This document shows, in pieces, positions 42,025 to 51,481 of a stretch of DNA of 64,000 nucleotides. Position 1 is the first letter of the stretch, and every line of letters begins with the position of its first letter. Under the pieces are notes generated by a model, which saw only the letters and a list, made by a program, of their open reading frames with translations, made no database searches and was not told the origin of the DNA. The stretch comes from Acipenser ruthenus (lineage: Eukaryota; Chordata; Actinopteri; Acipenseriformes; Acipenseridae), in the NCBI RefSeq assembly GCF_902713425.1, contig NC_081198.1, positions 22,241,188-22,305,187 of the forward strand. The letters run 5' to 3'. Made by a program: the position numbers and the translations under genes.

Positions 42025-42684
42025 CCCTTTGCGGTCCATTGTCGGACTGGGTCCGACATTGCAATTATTCCTCACAGGTCCTTTGTCGGACTGGGTCCGA
42101 CATCATTATAGCAACGCAATAAACGGGTGTTTAGTCGTTTTTTCTCCGGAAAAAGCCGAGAAAACCATTCAATTGCCGAGTGGTAGCGACAGGAGCCGAG
42201 ACAAGTCGGAAAAAAAAAAAAAAAAAAAAAAAAAGGCGTATTTCATGAATAGTCATACATGGTATCAGGTATCAGATAATGGGCGTCCATAATAAACAAG
42301 CTGGCTAAGTGCGTCAGCGCACTGAGACTATCATGGACATTTGCAGAGCTTTTTTCAGATGTTATAGTAATAAAATAATGACTTGGATCGCATTATTGAG
42401 GAGTTTAGTGATAAAACGAGTGATCTGGAGATGATCGATCGGTATGTACGACTATTATTATTATTATTATTTATTTCTTACACAGCTGAACGCTATAGCA
42501 AACAAAAGGCTGGGGAGGGGCTGGAGATGCCTAGTGTGTGCTTTGTTGATATGCAGGGCCATTTAAACCCGTTTGACTGTGAAAAAAAATACTTTTAAAC
42601 AGCGCGTATAAAATTAACTGCGCGTGTGAAAATTAATTAGACCTGGCGTGCCTGACGCGCGATTAATAAATGGACCGCAAAGGG
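42025..42684. mobile_element. piggyBac-type MITE in U2
   Basis: 660 bp with terminal inverted repeats CCCTTTGCGGTCCATT at the left and the reverse complement AATGGACCGCAAAGGG at the right, flanked by TTAA on both sides: the piggyBac superfamily signature. It carries no transposase frame, so it must have been moved by an enzyme made elsewhere. Subterminal palindromes gtcggactgggtccgac occur at 42041-42057 and 42085-42101. A run of about 26 A lies at about 42210-42234. The target TTAA is U2 nt 54-57. Confidence 0.93.
42041..42101. repeat. Two direct copies of a 17-bp palindrome near the MITE left end
   Basis: GTCGGAC-TGG-GTCCGAC at 42041-42057 and 42085-42101, a perfect 7-bp inverted repeat with a 3-nt centre. 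It is probably a transposase-binding site repeat; no such copy was noticed near the right end. Confidence 0.7.
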
Positions 42685-42741
42685 TTAAACTGATAAGAAC
42701 AGATACTACACTTGATCTTAGCCAAAAGGCCGAGAAGCGAT
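42685..42741 (-). pseudogene. U2 5' part, nt 1-57, split by piggyBac MITE
   Basis: Consensus sequence with its PSE upstream. Precise excision at TTAA would restore a normal U2. Confidence 0.94.
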
Positions 42742-43341
42742 GGCGACTTGGCCCTTGCCCGGGGCCCCCCAGCCCGGACGGCACAGGGGGATTCAAAGGT
42801 GGGTGCAAAATTCCAAGCACAAGCAGACCCCCAAAAAACGGGCTGCTGCTTCCAGAGGGGAAATGTGCAATTTAAGCAGGAGAAAACAAAACAAAGCAAA
42901 AACACACACATAACACCAAAAACAAAACATAAACTGGCGGAGTGCGTCTTACAAATAGTCATGCCAAGCTGCTATGCTGTGCAAGGTGCCTTGGGTAACT
43001 ACAACTGTGCCTCGCTGGCTGGCTGGCTTGCTAAGAAGGTCCTGGCATAGGGACATGTTCCACCACACTTGTCTGGTTAGCTGCATGCTCCCAGGAAACA
43101 ACCTGCTGCTGTCTACATCATCACCACATGTGAATAAAAGAAAGAAAGACAGCAAGAAAGAAAGAGAGAAAGAAAGAGAGAAAGAGAGAAAGAAAGAGAG
43201 AAAGAAAGAAAGAGAGAAAGAAAAAAAAGAAGTAAAACGGCAGGAAAACTTGCATCAACACTGGCACTCTCCCTCCAGCAGGGGTAGACAAAATGCTCAC
43301 AGGAGAGATCCAGATCTGACTTTGACCAACGTTAGAGAAAG

Positions 43342-43529
43342 GTGTGCACCGTTCCCGGAGGTACTGCAATACCGGGCCGATGCGTGGAGTGGACGGAGCA
43401 AGCCCCTGTTCCATCTCCCGATTCCAAAAATCAATTTAATATATGGTCCCCTGATAGGGGACGTATCAGATATTAAACTGATAAGAACAGATACTACACT
43501 TGATCTTAGCCAAAAGGCCGAGAAGCGAT
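43342..43529 (-). ncRNA. RNU2: U2 snRNA gene 6
   Basis: 188 nt, array consensus, standard promoter and 3' box. Confidence 0.96.
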
Positions 43530-44114
43530 GGCGACTTGGCCCTTGCCCGGGGCCCCCCAGCCCGGACGGCACAGGGGGATTCAAAGGTGGGTGCAAAATT
43601 CCAAGCACAAGCAGACCCCCAAAAAACGGGCTGCTGCTTCCAGAGGGGAAATGTGCAATTTAAGCAGGAGAAAACAAAACAAAGCAAAAACACACACATA
43701 ACACCAAAAACAAAACATAAACTGGCGGAGTGCGTCTTACAAATAGTCATGCCAAGCTGCTATGCTGTGCAAGGTGCCTTGGGTAACTACAACTGTGCCT
43801 CGCTGGCTGGCTGGCTTGCTAAGAAGGTCCTGGCATAGGGACATGTTCCACCACACTTGTCTGGTTAGCTGCATGCTCCCAGGAAACAACCTGCTGCTGT
43901 CTACATCATCACCACATGTGAATAAAAGAAAGAAAGACAGCAAGAAAGAAAGAGAGAAAGAAAGAGAGAAAGAGAGAAAGAAAGAGAGAAAGAAAAAAAA
44001 AGAAGTAAAACGGCGGGAAAACTTGCATCAACACTGGCACTCTCCCTCCAGCAGGGGTAGACAAAATGCTCACAGGAGAGATCCAGATCTGACTTTGACC
44101 AACGTTAGAGAAAG

Positions 44115-44302
44115 GTGTGCACCGTTCCCGGAGGTACTGCAATACCGGGCCGATGCGTGGAGTGGACGGAGCAAGCCCCTGTTCCATCTCCCGATTCCAA
44201 AAATCAATTTAATATATGGTCCCCTGATAGGGGACGTATCAGATATTAAACTGATAAGAACAGATACTACACTTGATCTTAGCCAAAAGGCCGAGAAGCG
44301 AT
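44115..44302 (-). ncRNA. RNU2: U2 snRNA gene 7
   Basis: 188 nt, array consensus. The unit is 15 bp shorter because of its microsatellite, and the upstream spacer has one base change near 44327. Confidence 0.96.
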
Positions 44303-44899
44303 GGCGACTTGGCCCTTGCCCGGGGCACCCCAGCCCGGACGGCACAGGGGGATTCAAAGGTGGGTGCAAAATTCCAAGCACAAGCAGACCCCCAAAAAAC
44401 GGGCTGCTGCTTCCAGAGGGGAAATGTGCAATTTAAGCAGGAGAAAACAAAACAAAGCAAAAACACACACATAACACCAAAAACAAAACATAAACTGGCG
44501 GAGTGCGTCTTACAAATAGTCATGCCAAGCTGCTATGCTGTGCAAGGCGCCTTGGGTAACTACAACTGTGCCTCGCTGGCTGGCTGGCTTGCTAAGAAGG
44601 TCCTGGCATAGGGACATGTTCCACCACACTTGTCTGGTTAGCTGCATGCTCCCAGGAAACAACCTGCTGCTGTCTACATCATCACCACATGTGAATAAAA
44701 GAAAGAAAGACAGCAAGAAAGAAAGAGAGAAAGAAAGAGAGAAAGAGAGAAAGAGAGAAAGAAAGAAAGAGAGAAAGAAAAAAAAAGAAGTAAAACGGCG
44801 GGAAAACTTGCATCAACACTGGCACTCTCCCTCCAGCAGGGGTAGACAAAATGCTCACAGGAGAGATCCAGATCTGACTTTGACCAACGTTAGAGAAAG

Positions 44900-45050
44900 G
44901 TGTGCACCGTTCCCGGAGGTACTGCAATACCGGGCCGATGCGTGGAGTGGACGGAGCAAGCCCCTGTTCCATCTCCTGATTCCAAAAATCAATTTAATAT
45001 ATGGTCCCCTGATAGGGGACGTATCAGATATTAAACTGATAAGAACAGAT
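44900..45050 (-). pseudogene. U2 3' fragment, nt 38-188, beside C
   Basis: Same junction as for B: poly(A), then TCTGTTC (nt 39). Confidence 0.92.
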
Positions 45051-45114
45051 TTTTTTTTTTTTTTTTTTTTTTTTTATTATAGAAATTACTCAAACAATAA
45101 ATACAATCATATAA

Positions 45115-48100
45115 TTAACAATTCAAAACAGACCTTACCCTTCCCCAAATATCCCCACTAAAATCTTCCCCATACATATATTTATCCATTTTGATAACAT
45201 TCTTTAACTTCCAAAGAAACAAAAAATAAGCTTCTATTGGTTCTGTTTTATCATTTTTCTTTTTAATACACAAATTTCTTTTCTCCCATAACACCAACTT
45301 CCCCAAACTAATAATAGACCATACTGCTCTAAATTTTTCCTTTGGCAGTTTTAACACCTCCTCCCCATATAAAATAATCTTCCCATTCAAAATTATATCG
45401 CAAAACAATTTAATAAGATTACTGCACCTTCCCCAAAATTTCTTTGCAAAAATGCAGTCCCAAAACACGTGCAAGACTGTTTCCTCCTTTTTGCACCTTG
45501 GGCACTCTGCGTTTACCGCACATTGATGCCTATACAACCTTTCTTTTACTGACAATCTATCTAAAGCGCACAGCCACCCCAAATCTTTACACTCATTTCC
45601 GAGCCATTTTGGCTGTATGCCTTCCCAATTTACTAATTTAAGATTGCCTTCGTACCTTCCTTCCCATCTCTCTCTTATCATTTCGTACATTTTTTTGTGG
45701 TTTAACAAGACCTCCCTTTCTATTTCTTTTATTTGCATTTTTAAAAAGGTTATTGCATGCATGTAGTACTGTGGTTTTGTCTCAGCGTTTGGCACCGTGT
45801 TGGCCCATGGTATTATCCCTCTTAAAACTGCTCCAAACCATAACCGAACAAAATAAAAGGACTTGTGCTCTGTTCCCTTCAACAGTGTTTTACATATCTG
45901 ATTCAGGAAAAAGCAATCCAATTTTACTGACAAACACGGTATGTCTCTCCCTCCCTTTGCCACCTTCCCATACATCAATTCCCTATTTACATTTTCATAT
46001 TTCTTACCCCATACAAAGGAAAATATTAACCTGGTTAGGATTATTTTATTTTTTGCATTAATAGGGAACACCCGTGCCAAATAAACTAATGCTGGTACTA
46101 TGTCTGCCTTTATTACCAGAATTCTCCCACTGATGGTCAACCTTCTACATTTCCACATATTTAATTTTACTTTAACTTTCTCAATTTTCTCCTCCCAATT
46201 TTTCTTTATCCCGTCCTTCTGAAAAAAGTGCACCCCCAACATTTTTAGCCCTTCCCTGCACACAGTTATACCTTCCCTGCTGTCCGTCCTCCCTTCCCAC
46301 TTGCCACAGTACATCATAGACGATTTCTCTAAATTTATTTTTGACCCAACAGCTTCTCCATAAGTTTTTAATAAGATGATTGCCCTATCTATGGCCCAAT
46401 CTGAACATAAAAACAAAGTTGTGTCATCTGCGTATTGGGCAATTTTGACCCTTTTCCCCTTACTCCCTGGGATATGTACCCCATCTATATCTTTGTCTTT
46501 CCTTATTAAATTTGCCAAAGGCTCAATGCACAACACGTACAATAACGGTGACATTGGACACCCTTGCCTCACCCCACCTTCTTGCCTTACCCGTTCACTG
46601 AAAAACCCATTAATTTGCACCCTACTAGATGCTTTGTTGTATACTGTTCTAATCCAATTCACAAAGGTTCCGCAATTCATTCTTTCCAGGACAGAAAACA
46701 AAAACTCGTGGCTGACCCTATCAAAGGCCTTCTCCTGGTCAACACTCAACAAACACAGAGGTAAGTCTCTTTCTTTTACCCAGCTGATGACATCCCTAGT
46801 TAGTTGTAAGTTATAAGTTGTGGACCTATTTATAACCCCACAAGTCTGGTCCTCATTAACTAGACTGGGCATTACTACTTTCAGTCTATTTGTCATTACT
46901 TTACCCAGAATTTTATTATCTACATTTAACAGGGTGATAGGCCTCCAGTTTTTCAGTAGATCCTTATCTCCCTTTTTATATATCAGACTTATTACCCCTG
47001 TCCTCATGGTTTCCGGCATCACTCCATCCACCAAAATCTCTTTATACACCTCAGTTAGATCGTCTCCTAGAATATCCCAAAAACAAACATAAAATTCCTT
47101 TGGTAATCCATCACAACCAGGAGTTTTATCAGCTTTCAAGGACTTCAATGCCATCTCTATTTCATCTTTGGTTATGTCTTTTTCCAGAAGTGTTCTTTCT
47201 TCATTATTTAACTTTTTGTTTATATTATTTAACAATTCCTCCGCTTTTGCATGATCTATCTCTCTTTTGTTAAATAGCTCCTGATAAAACTCCTGAGCAT
47301 GCTTTACAATATCCTCTCTTTTATTGATTTTCCCTGTCCCTGTTTCCAATTCAGAAATTGCACATTTCCTTTGTTTTCCCTTAATACTTTGAAAAAAGAA
47401 TTTGGAACATTTTTCGTCTTGTTCTTTTTCTGTTACCTTTGCCAAAAATGTAAATTCCTTAACCTTTATTTCGATGTTATTTTGTATTTCCTTTTTAATG
47501 TTGTTGTATGCTTCTAAACTAACCTCTTTCCCCTCATTTATTTTAGAATACATGATCTCTAAGTCTTTTTGCAATTTTTTCTCAAAGTATCTCTCTTCTT
47601 TCTTTTTCCTTTTGCTGTATATTTGGCAAAAACATCTTATTTTAACTTTTACCATCTCCCACCATTCAGCGATAGTTCCGAAAGCCCACTTCATGTCTTT
47701 CCATGAATTATAGAAGATCTTGAACTCGTGCCTGAATTCATCGCACTTCAACCCCTTCATATTCAATTTCCAATACCCCCTACCTATATCCACCCCTTTA
47801 ATTTCAAAAGAAGCCCCAATTGTATCATGGTCTGAAAACCAGTTGGGATACATGAAGAAATCCAAGCTCTTGATATTTTTGGATAAAAAGAAATAATCTA
47901 ACCTTTTACATGCTCCTCTTGAATTTCTCCAAGTATGCCCTACACCTTTTTTATTGTGTCTCCTATATACATCCACCAAATCATAATCCCCCAATACCTT
48001 TTTTAAATACTGTGCAGAAAAATCAAAGTCGCCCTCTAAACATGTGTTAAAATCCCCGCCCATTACAACTGTGCGATTGGTACATAGAATATCAGGTAAG

Positions 48101-48474
48101 TGCTTAAATGTGTCCAACCTTGTCCCTTTTAATGTAGGCGCGTACATGTTCACCAGACGGAGTCTTCTGTCATTGAGCCTACCATCAGTATACATTAACC
48201 TGCCTGGTATGATCACTTTTGTTTCCTCAATGACAAACCTAGTATTTTTAAATAATATCCCCACTCCATCCGAATGTACATTACCAATACTCCAAACTGA
48301 AGCACCATCTTTCCAGTCTTTACTGAAACGTTCAATATCCTCCGTATTCTTCAGGTGGCATTCCTGCAGAAAACAAACCTGAAAGTCCAATGACTTGAGG
48401 GAAAAGAACAAGGATGCCCTCTTGCCAGCATCTCTCATCCCCCTCGTGTTGACTGAAAACACATTAAAGTTCAT
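45115..48474 (-). CDS. ORF2 of C: endonuclease/reverse transcriptase, 1119 aa, intact
   Basis: The frame is open from MNFNVFSVNTRGM; it lacks the hydrophobic lead of A and B. APE: QECH near 38, GDFNTCL and SDHD near 213. RT: GCDGLPKEFY, NWRPITLL, GVRQGCPMSPLLY, and YADD near 680 (the common LINE form, unlike YMDD in A and B). C-terminal zinc motif CPRC...HVFWDC near 988. The protein is lysine-rich. Confidence 0.94.
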   Translation of the reverse strand: MNFNVFSVNTRGMRDAGKRASLFFSLKSLDFQVCFLQECHLKNTEDIERFSKDWKDGASVWSIGNVHSDGVGILFKNTRFVIEETKVIIPGRLMYTDGRLNDRRLRLVNMYAPTLKGTRLDTFKHLPDILCTNRTVVMGGDFNTCLEGDFDFSAQYLKKVLGDYDLVDVYRRHNKKGVGHTWRNSRGACKRLDYFFLSKNIKSLDFFMYPNWFSDHDTIGASFEIKGVDIGRGYWKLNMKGLKCDEFRHEFKIFYNSWKDMKWAFGTIAEWWEMVKVKIRCFCQIYSKRKKKEERYFEKKLQKDLEIMYSKINEGKEVSLEAYNNIKKEIQNNIEIKVKEFTFLAKVTEKEQDEKCSKFFFQSIKGKQRKCAISELETGTGKINKREDIVKHAQEFYQELFNKREIDHAKAEELLNNINKKLNNEERTLLEKDITKDEIEMALKSLKADKTPGCDGLPKEFYVCFWDILGDDLTEVYKEILVDGVMPETMRTGVISLIYKKGDKDLLKNWRPITLLNVDNKILGKVMTNRLKVVMPSLVNEDQTCGVINRSTTYNLQLTRDVISWVKERDLPLCLLSVDQEKAFDRVSHEFLFSVLERMNCGTFVNWIRTVYNKASSRVQINGFFSERVRQEGGVRQGCPMSPLLYVLCIEPLANLIRKDKDIDGVHIPGSKGKRVKIAQYADDTTLFLCSDWAIDRAIILLKTYGEAVGSKINLEKSSMMYCGKWEGRTDSREGITVCREGLKMLGVHFFQKDGIKKNWEEKIEKVKVKLNMWKCRRLTISGRILVIKADIVPALVYLARVFPINAKNKIILTRLIFSFVWGKKYENVNRELMYGKVAKGGRDIPCLSVKLDCFFLNQICKTLLKGTEHKSFYFVRLWFGAVLRGIIPWANTVPNAETKPQYYMHAITFLKMQIKEIEREVLLNHKKMYEMIRERWEGRYEGNLKLVNWEGIQPKWLGNECKDLGWLCALDRLSVKERLYRHQCAVNAECPRCKKEETVLHVFWDCIFAKKFWGRCSNLIKLFCDIILNGKIILYGEEVLKLPKEKFRAVWSIISLGKLVLWEKRNLCIKKKNDKTEPIEAYFLFLWKLKNVIKMDKYMYGEDFSGDIWGRVRSVLNC

Positions 48475-48485
48475 TTTCCTGTGTT

Positions 48486-49898
48486 TTATGTTCCATCTTC
48501 TTTACCATCCATCGGAAACATTGTTGTTTTTTTCATGTTGTCCACCATTGAGTCGCTCAAATAGTTTAGCTGGGAATCCACACTGTTTTCCTCGCTATCC
48601 ACTTCTGATGGCGGCGCCAGCGGGGAACTCTCTACTGAAGATGGCTCGAAACTCGAGACTTCTTCCTCTCCCACCTCTTCGTTTTCCAAGCTCTCGAAAC
48701 TGTTGGATGTCTCGATCACGCAGACTTTGTTGTCGCCATCCGACTCCTCCTGGTTTAGTTTCCTCTTTGTTGTTCTTTTCCCTTCCGCCACTTCCCAGCC
48801 CATCTCGCCACTTTCTTCTGTATCACCCCACTGTTTTCCACCCCCAACAGGTGTATCCAAAATCACCGTACCCTGAGATGATTCTTCGGTTGCCATGGCT
48901 TCAGGTAGGTTCTTAACACTAGTCACCGACTTCTCCTTTTTCTTTCTTTTTTCTTTCCCTGCCCCAGACACTCCTGCAACAGGACCCTCAACAGCGGGAG
49001 GCTCCAAACCAAAAGCCAGAGACTCCTCCACCGCAGCCACCGCTGCAGCCACAAGAAGAGCCCCCTGCACAGCACCTCCAGAAACAGCGCCTCCATCAGC
49101 ACAGGTAGGCGCATGGTCTCTACTGACTTCTTCTAAAACCACCTCAATGTCTCGAAGTGACTCAGAGTAAGTTTTATGTCGGCCAGGGCAGTCCTTGAAC
49201 ATGTGCTCGGTGGAATCACACAGATTGCAGGATTTTGGTTTTTTACACTCTTTTGCCTCATGTCCTGTCTCTAAACAATTTCTGCAAAAAACATTTGGGC
49301 ACATTACTGCAATATGTCCCTGCTCTCCACACTTTCTGCAAGTTTTTGGTTGTCCATAATAATACAAATATCCCTTAACACCGCCGATGTAAAAAGATGC
49401 TGGGGGGCATTCAAACCCTCCTATCTTTCTCTTAAAACGGACAGTGTATTTTCTATTCCCGTTCCACATTTCGTCATAGTCCATTTCTTTTTGTCCAACA
49501 CCTAAAACATCACAGTATTTACTCAGAAATAACCGAATGTCCTGCTCTTTAACATAAGGGTTTTGCATGCACACCGTTACGGTTCTTACCCGACTTGCAA
49601 ACAGTGGCTCCACTCTGAAATTGGAGATCGGAGAAACGTCCTTAGATTCCAGGCACTTGTTCCATGCTTCCTGGCATAAATAGTCTCCCATGAAGGTAAC
49701 TTCATATGTGCTTCTTAGAGGAAAATCCCGGTAACAATAGATCTGCGCCGCCGTAACTCCCAGGAATTCAAAGATGATGTCCTTGGCAAAGTTCCTTCTT
49801 CCCATGCTGAAACGTACTCCATCCTTTTCTTGTCCAATGAAACGAATTGTATTCAAAAGTCGCGTCGAGGGGGCCGACATGTAGTCTCCGGTCGCCAT
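48486..49898 (-). CDS. ORF1 of C: zinc-knuckle protein, 470 aa, intact
   Basis: ATG at 49898 (MATGDYMSAPSTRLLNTIRF). Three CCHC knuckles (CRKCGEQGHIAVMC, CRNCLETGHEAKEC, CNLCDSTEHMFKDC) at about residues 186-236, the same place as in ORF1 of A. The tail is Ala-rich, then Ser/Glu-rich. An in-frame GTG just before the ATG is not needed as a start. A gap of 11 bases separates it from ORF2. Together with its ORF2 this is the only element in the window with both frames whole and an ATG on each. Confidence 0.92.
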   Translation of the reverse strand: MATGDYMSAPSTRLLNTIRFIGQEKDGVRFSMGRRNFAKDIIFEFLGVTAAQIYCYRDFPLRSTYEVTFMGDYLCQEAWNKCLESKDVSPISNFRVEPLFASRVRTVTVCMQNPYVKEQDIRLFLSKYCDVLGVGQKEMDYDEMWNGNRKYTVRFKRKIGGFECPPASFYIGGVKGYLYYYGQPKTCRKCGEQGHIAVMCPNVFCRNCLETGHEAKECKKPKSCNLCDSTEHMFKDCPGRHKTYSESLRDIEVVLEEVSRDHAPTCADGGAVSGGAVQGALLVAAAVAAVEESLAFGLEPPAVEGPVAGVSGAGKEKRKKKEKSVTSVKNLPEAMATEESSQGTVILDTPVGGGKQWGDTEESGEMGWEVAEGKRTTKRKLNQEESDGDNKVCVIETSNSFESLENEEVGEEEVSSFEPSSVESSPLAPPSEVDSEENSVDSQLNYLSDSMVDNMKKTTMFPMDGKEDGT

Positions 49899-49944
49899 CA
49901 CCTTCTCTTTTCTCTTTTTTTAGAAAAAGTTGCGGTCATGCCAC

Positions 49945-49978
49945 ATACTTAATCCGAGCCAAGAGGCCGAGAAGCGAT
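49945..49978 (-). pseudogene. Diverged U2 nt 1-34 at the 5' end of C
   Basis: ATCGCTTCTCGGCCTCTTGG and then 14 more bases align with U2 nt 1-34 with five substitutions (nt 16, 23, 24, 28 and 33). The adjoining upstream spacer shows only about one change in the same distance, and other U2 copies in the array differ by 0-2 bases over 188 nt. Confidence 0.88.
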
Positions 49979-50591
49979 GGCGACTTCGCCCTTGCCCGGG
50001 GCCCCCCAGCCCGGACGGCACAGGGGGATTCAAAGGTGGGTGCAAAATTTCAAGCACACGCAGACCCCAAAAAAACGGGCTGCTGCTTCCAGAGGGGAAA
50101 TGTGCAATTTAAGCAGGAGAAAACAAAACAAAGCAAAAACACACACATAACACCAAAAACAAAACATAAACTGGCGGAGTGCGTCTTACAAATAGTCATG
50201 CCAAGCTGCTATGCTGTGCAAGGTGCCTTGGGTAACTACAACTGTGCCTCGCTGGCTGGCTGGCTTGCTAAGAAGGTCCTGGCATAGGGACATGTTCCAC
50301 CACACTTGTCTGGTTAGCTGCATGCTCCCAGGAAACAACCTGCTGCTGTCTACATCATCACCACATGTGAATAAAAGAAAGAAAGACAGCAAGAAAGAAA
50401 GAGAGAAAGAAAGAGAGAAAGAGAGAAAGAGAGAAAGAAAGAAAGAGAGAAAGAAAGAAAGAGAGAAAGAAAAAAAAAGAAGTAAAATGGCGGGAAAACT
50501 TGCATCAACACTGGCACTCTCCCTCCAGCAGGGGTAGACAAAATGCTCACAGGAGAGATCCAGATCTGACTTTGACCAACGTTAGAGAAAG

Positions 50592-50779
50592 GTGTGCACC
50601 GTTCCCAGAGGTACTGCAATACCGGGCCGATGCGTGGAGTGGACGGAGCAAGCCCCTGTTCCATCTCCCGATTCCAAAAATCAATTTAATATATGGTCCC
50701 CTGATAGGGGACGTATCAGATATTAAACTGATAAGAACAGATACTACACTTGATCTTAGCCAAAAGGCCGAGAAGCGAT
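50592..50779 (-). ncRNA. RNU2: U2 snRNA gene 8, distal promoter deleted
   Basis: 188 nt with the nt 173 change also seen in gene 1. The upstream spacer lacks 36 bp at about 51008/51009, which removes the ZNF143/STAF-like distal element, so expression may be low even though the gene body looks sound. Confidence 0.94.
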
Positions 50780-51346
50780 GGCGACTTGGCCCTTGCCCGG
50801 GGCCCCCCAGCCCGGACGGCACAGGGGGATTCAAAGGTGGGTGCAAAATTTCAAGCACAAGCAGACCCCAAAAAAACGGGCTGCTGCTTCCAGAGGGGAA
50901 ATGTGCAATTTAAGCAGGAGGAAACAAAACAAAGCAAAAACACACACATAACACCAAAAACAAAACATAAACTGGCGGAGTGCGTCTTACAAATAGTCAT
51001 GCCAAGCTGTGCCTCGCTGGCTGGCTGGCTTGCTAAGAAGGTCCTGGCATAGGGACATGTTCCACCACACTTGTCTGGTTAGCTGCTAGCTCCCAGGAAA
51101 CAACCTGCTGCTGTCTACATCATCACCACATGTGAATAAAAGAAAGAAAGACAGCAAGAAAGAAAGAGAGAAAGAAAGAGAGAAAGAGAGAAAGAAAGAG
51201 AGAAAGAAAGAAAGAGAGAAAGAAAAAAAAAAAGAAGTAAAAAGACGGGAAAACTTGCATCAACACTGGCACTCTCCCTCCAGCAGGGGTAGACAAAATG
51301 CTCACAGGAGAGATCCAGATCTGACTTTGACCAACGTTAGAGAAAG

Positions 51347-51481
51347 GTGTGCACCGTTCCCGGAGGTACTGCAATACCGGGCCGATGCGTGGAGTGGACG
51401 GAGCAAGCCCCTGTTCCATCTCCCGATTCCAAAAATCAATTTAATATATGGTCCCCTGATAGGGGACGTATCAGATATTAA
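51347..51481 (-). pseudogene. U2 3' fragment, nt 54-188, beside A6
   Basis: Same junction as for A4 and A5. Confidence 0.92.

Larger units (their letters stand above)
39692..45050 (-). repeat. U2 array segment between B and C
   Basis: The longest run of units: complete U2 genes at 40325-40512, 41113-41300, 43342-43529 and 44115-44302, one split by a MITE, and end fragments at both borders. Starts are 773-788 bp apart apart from the MITE insertion. Length differences lie in the microsatellites (about 40107-40215, 40908-41004, 41694-41780, 43135-43232, 43922-44004 and 44696-44788). Confidence 0.9.
45051..49944 (-). mobile_element. Family C LINE (Keno-like, Tx1 group), full length
   Basis: 4894 bp. 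The 5' end is GTGGCATGACCGCAACTT, followed by a 5' UTR of only about 46 bp, ORF1 (48486-49898), ORF2 (45115-48474), a 3' UTR of about 39 bp and a poly(A) of about 26. It is inserted in the same U2 site as B. It is A/T-rich inside, unlike family A. The U2-like 34 nt at its 5' side are diverged (see 49945-49978). Confidence 0.92.
49945..51481 (-). repeat. U2 array segment between C and A6
   Basis: Diverged U2 5' piece, spacer, complete U2 (50592-50779), spacer with a 36-bp deletion at about 51008, and a U2 3' fragment. Microsatellites lie at about 50370-50482 and 51137-51239. Confidence 0.87.

Noticed and set aside
42383-42598. A 71-codon frame in the MITE as a transposase remnant
   Set aside because: No similarity to the piggyBac catalytic region, and too short.
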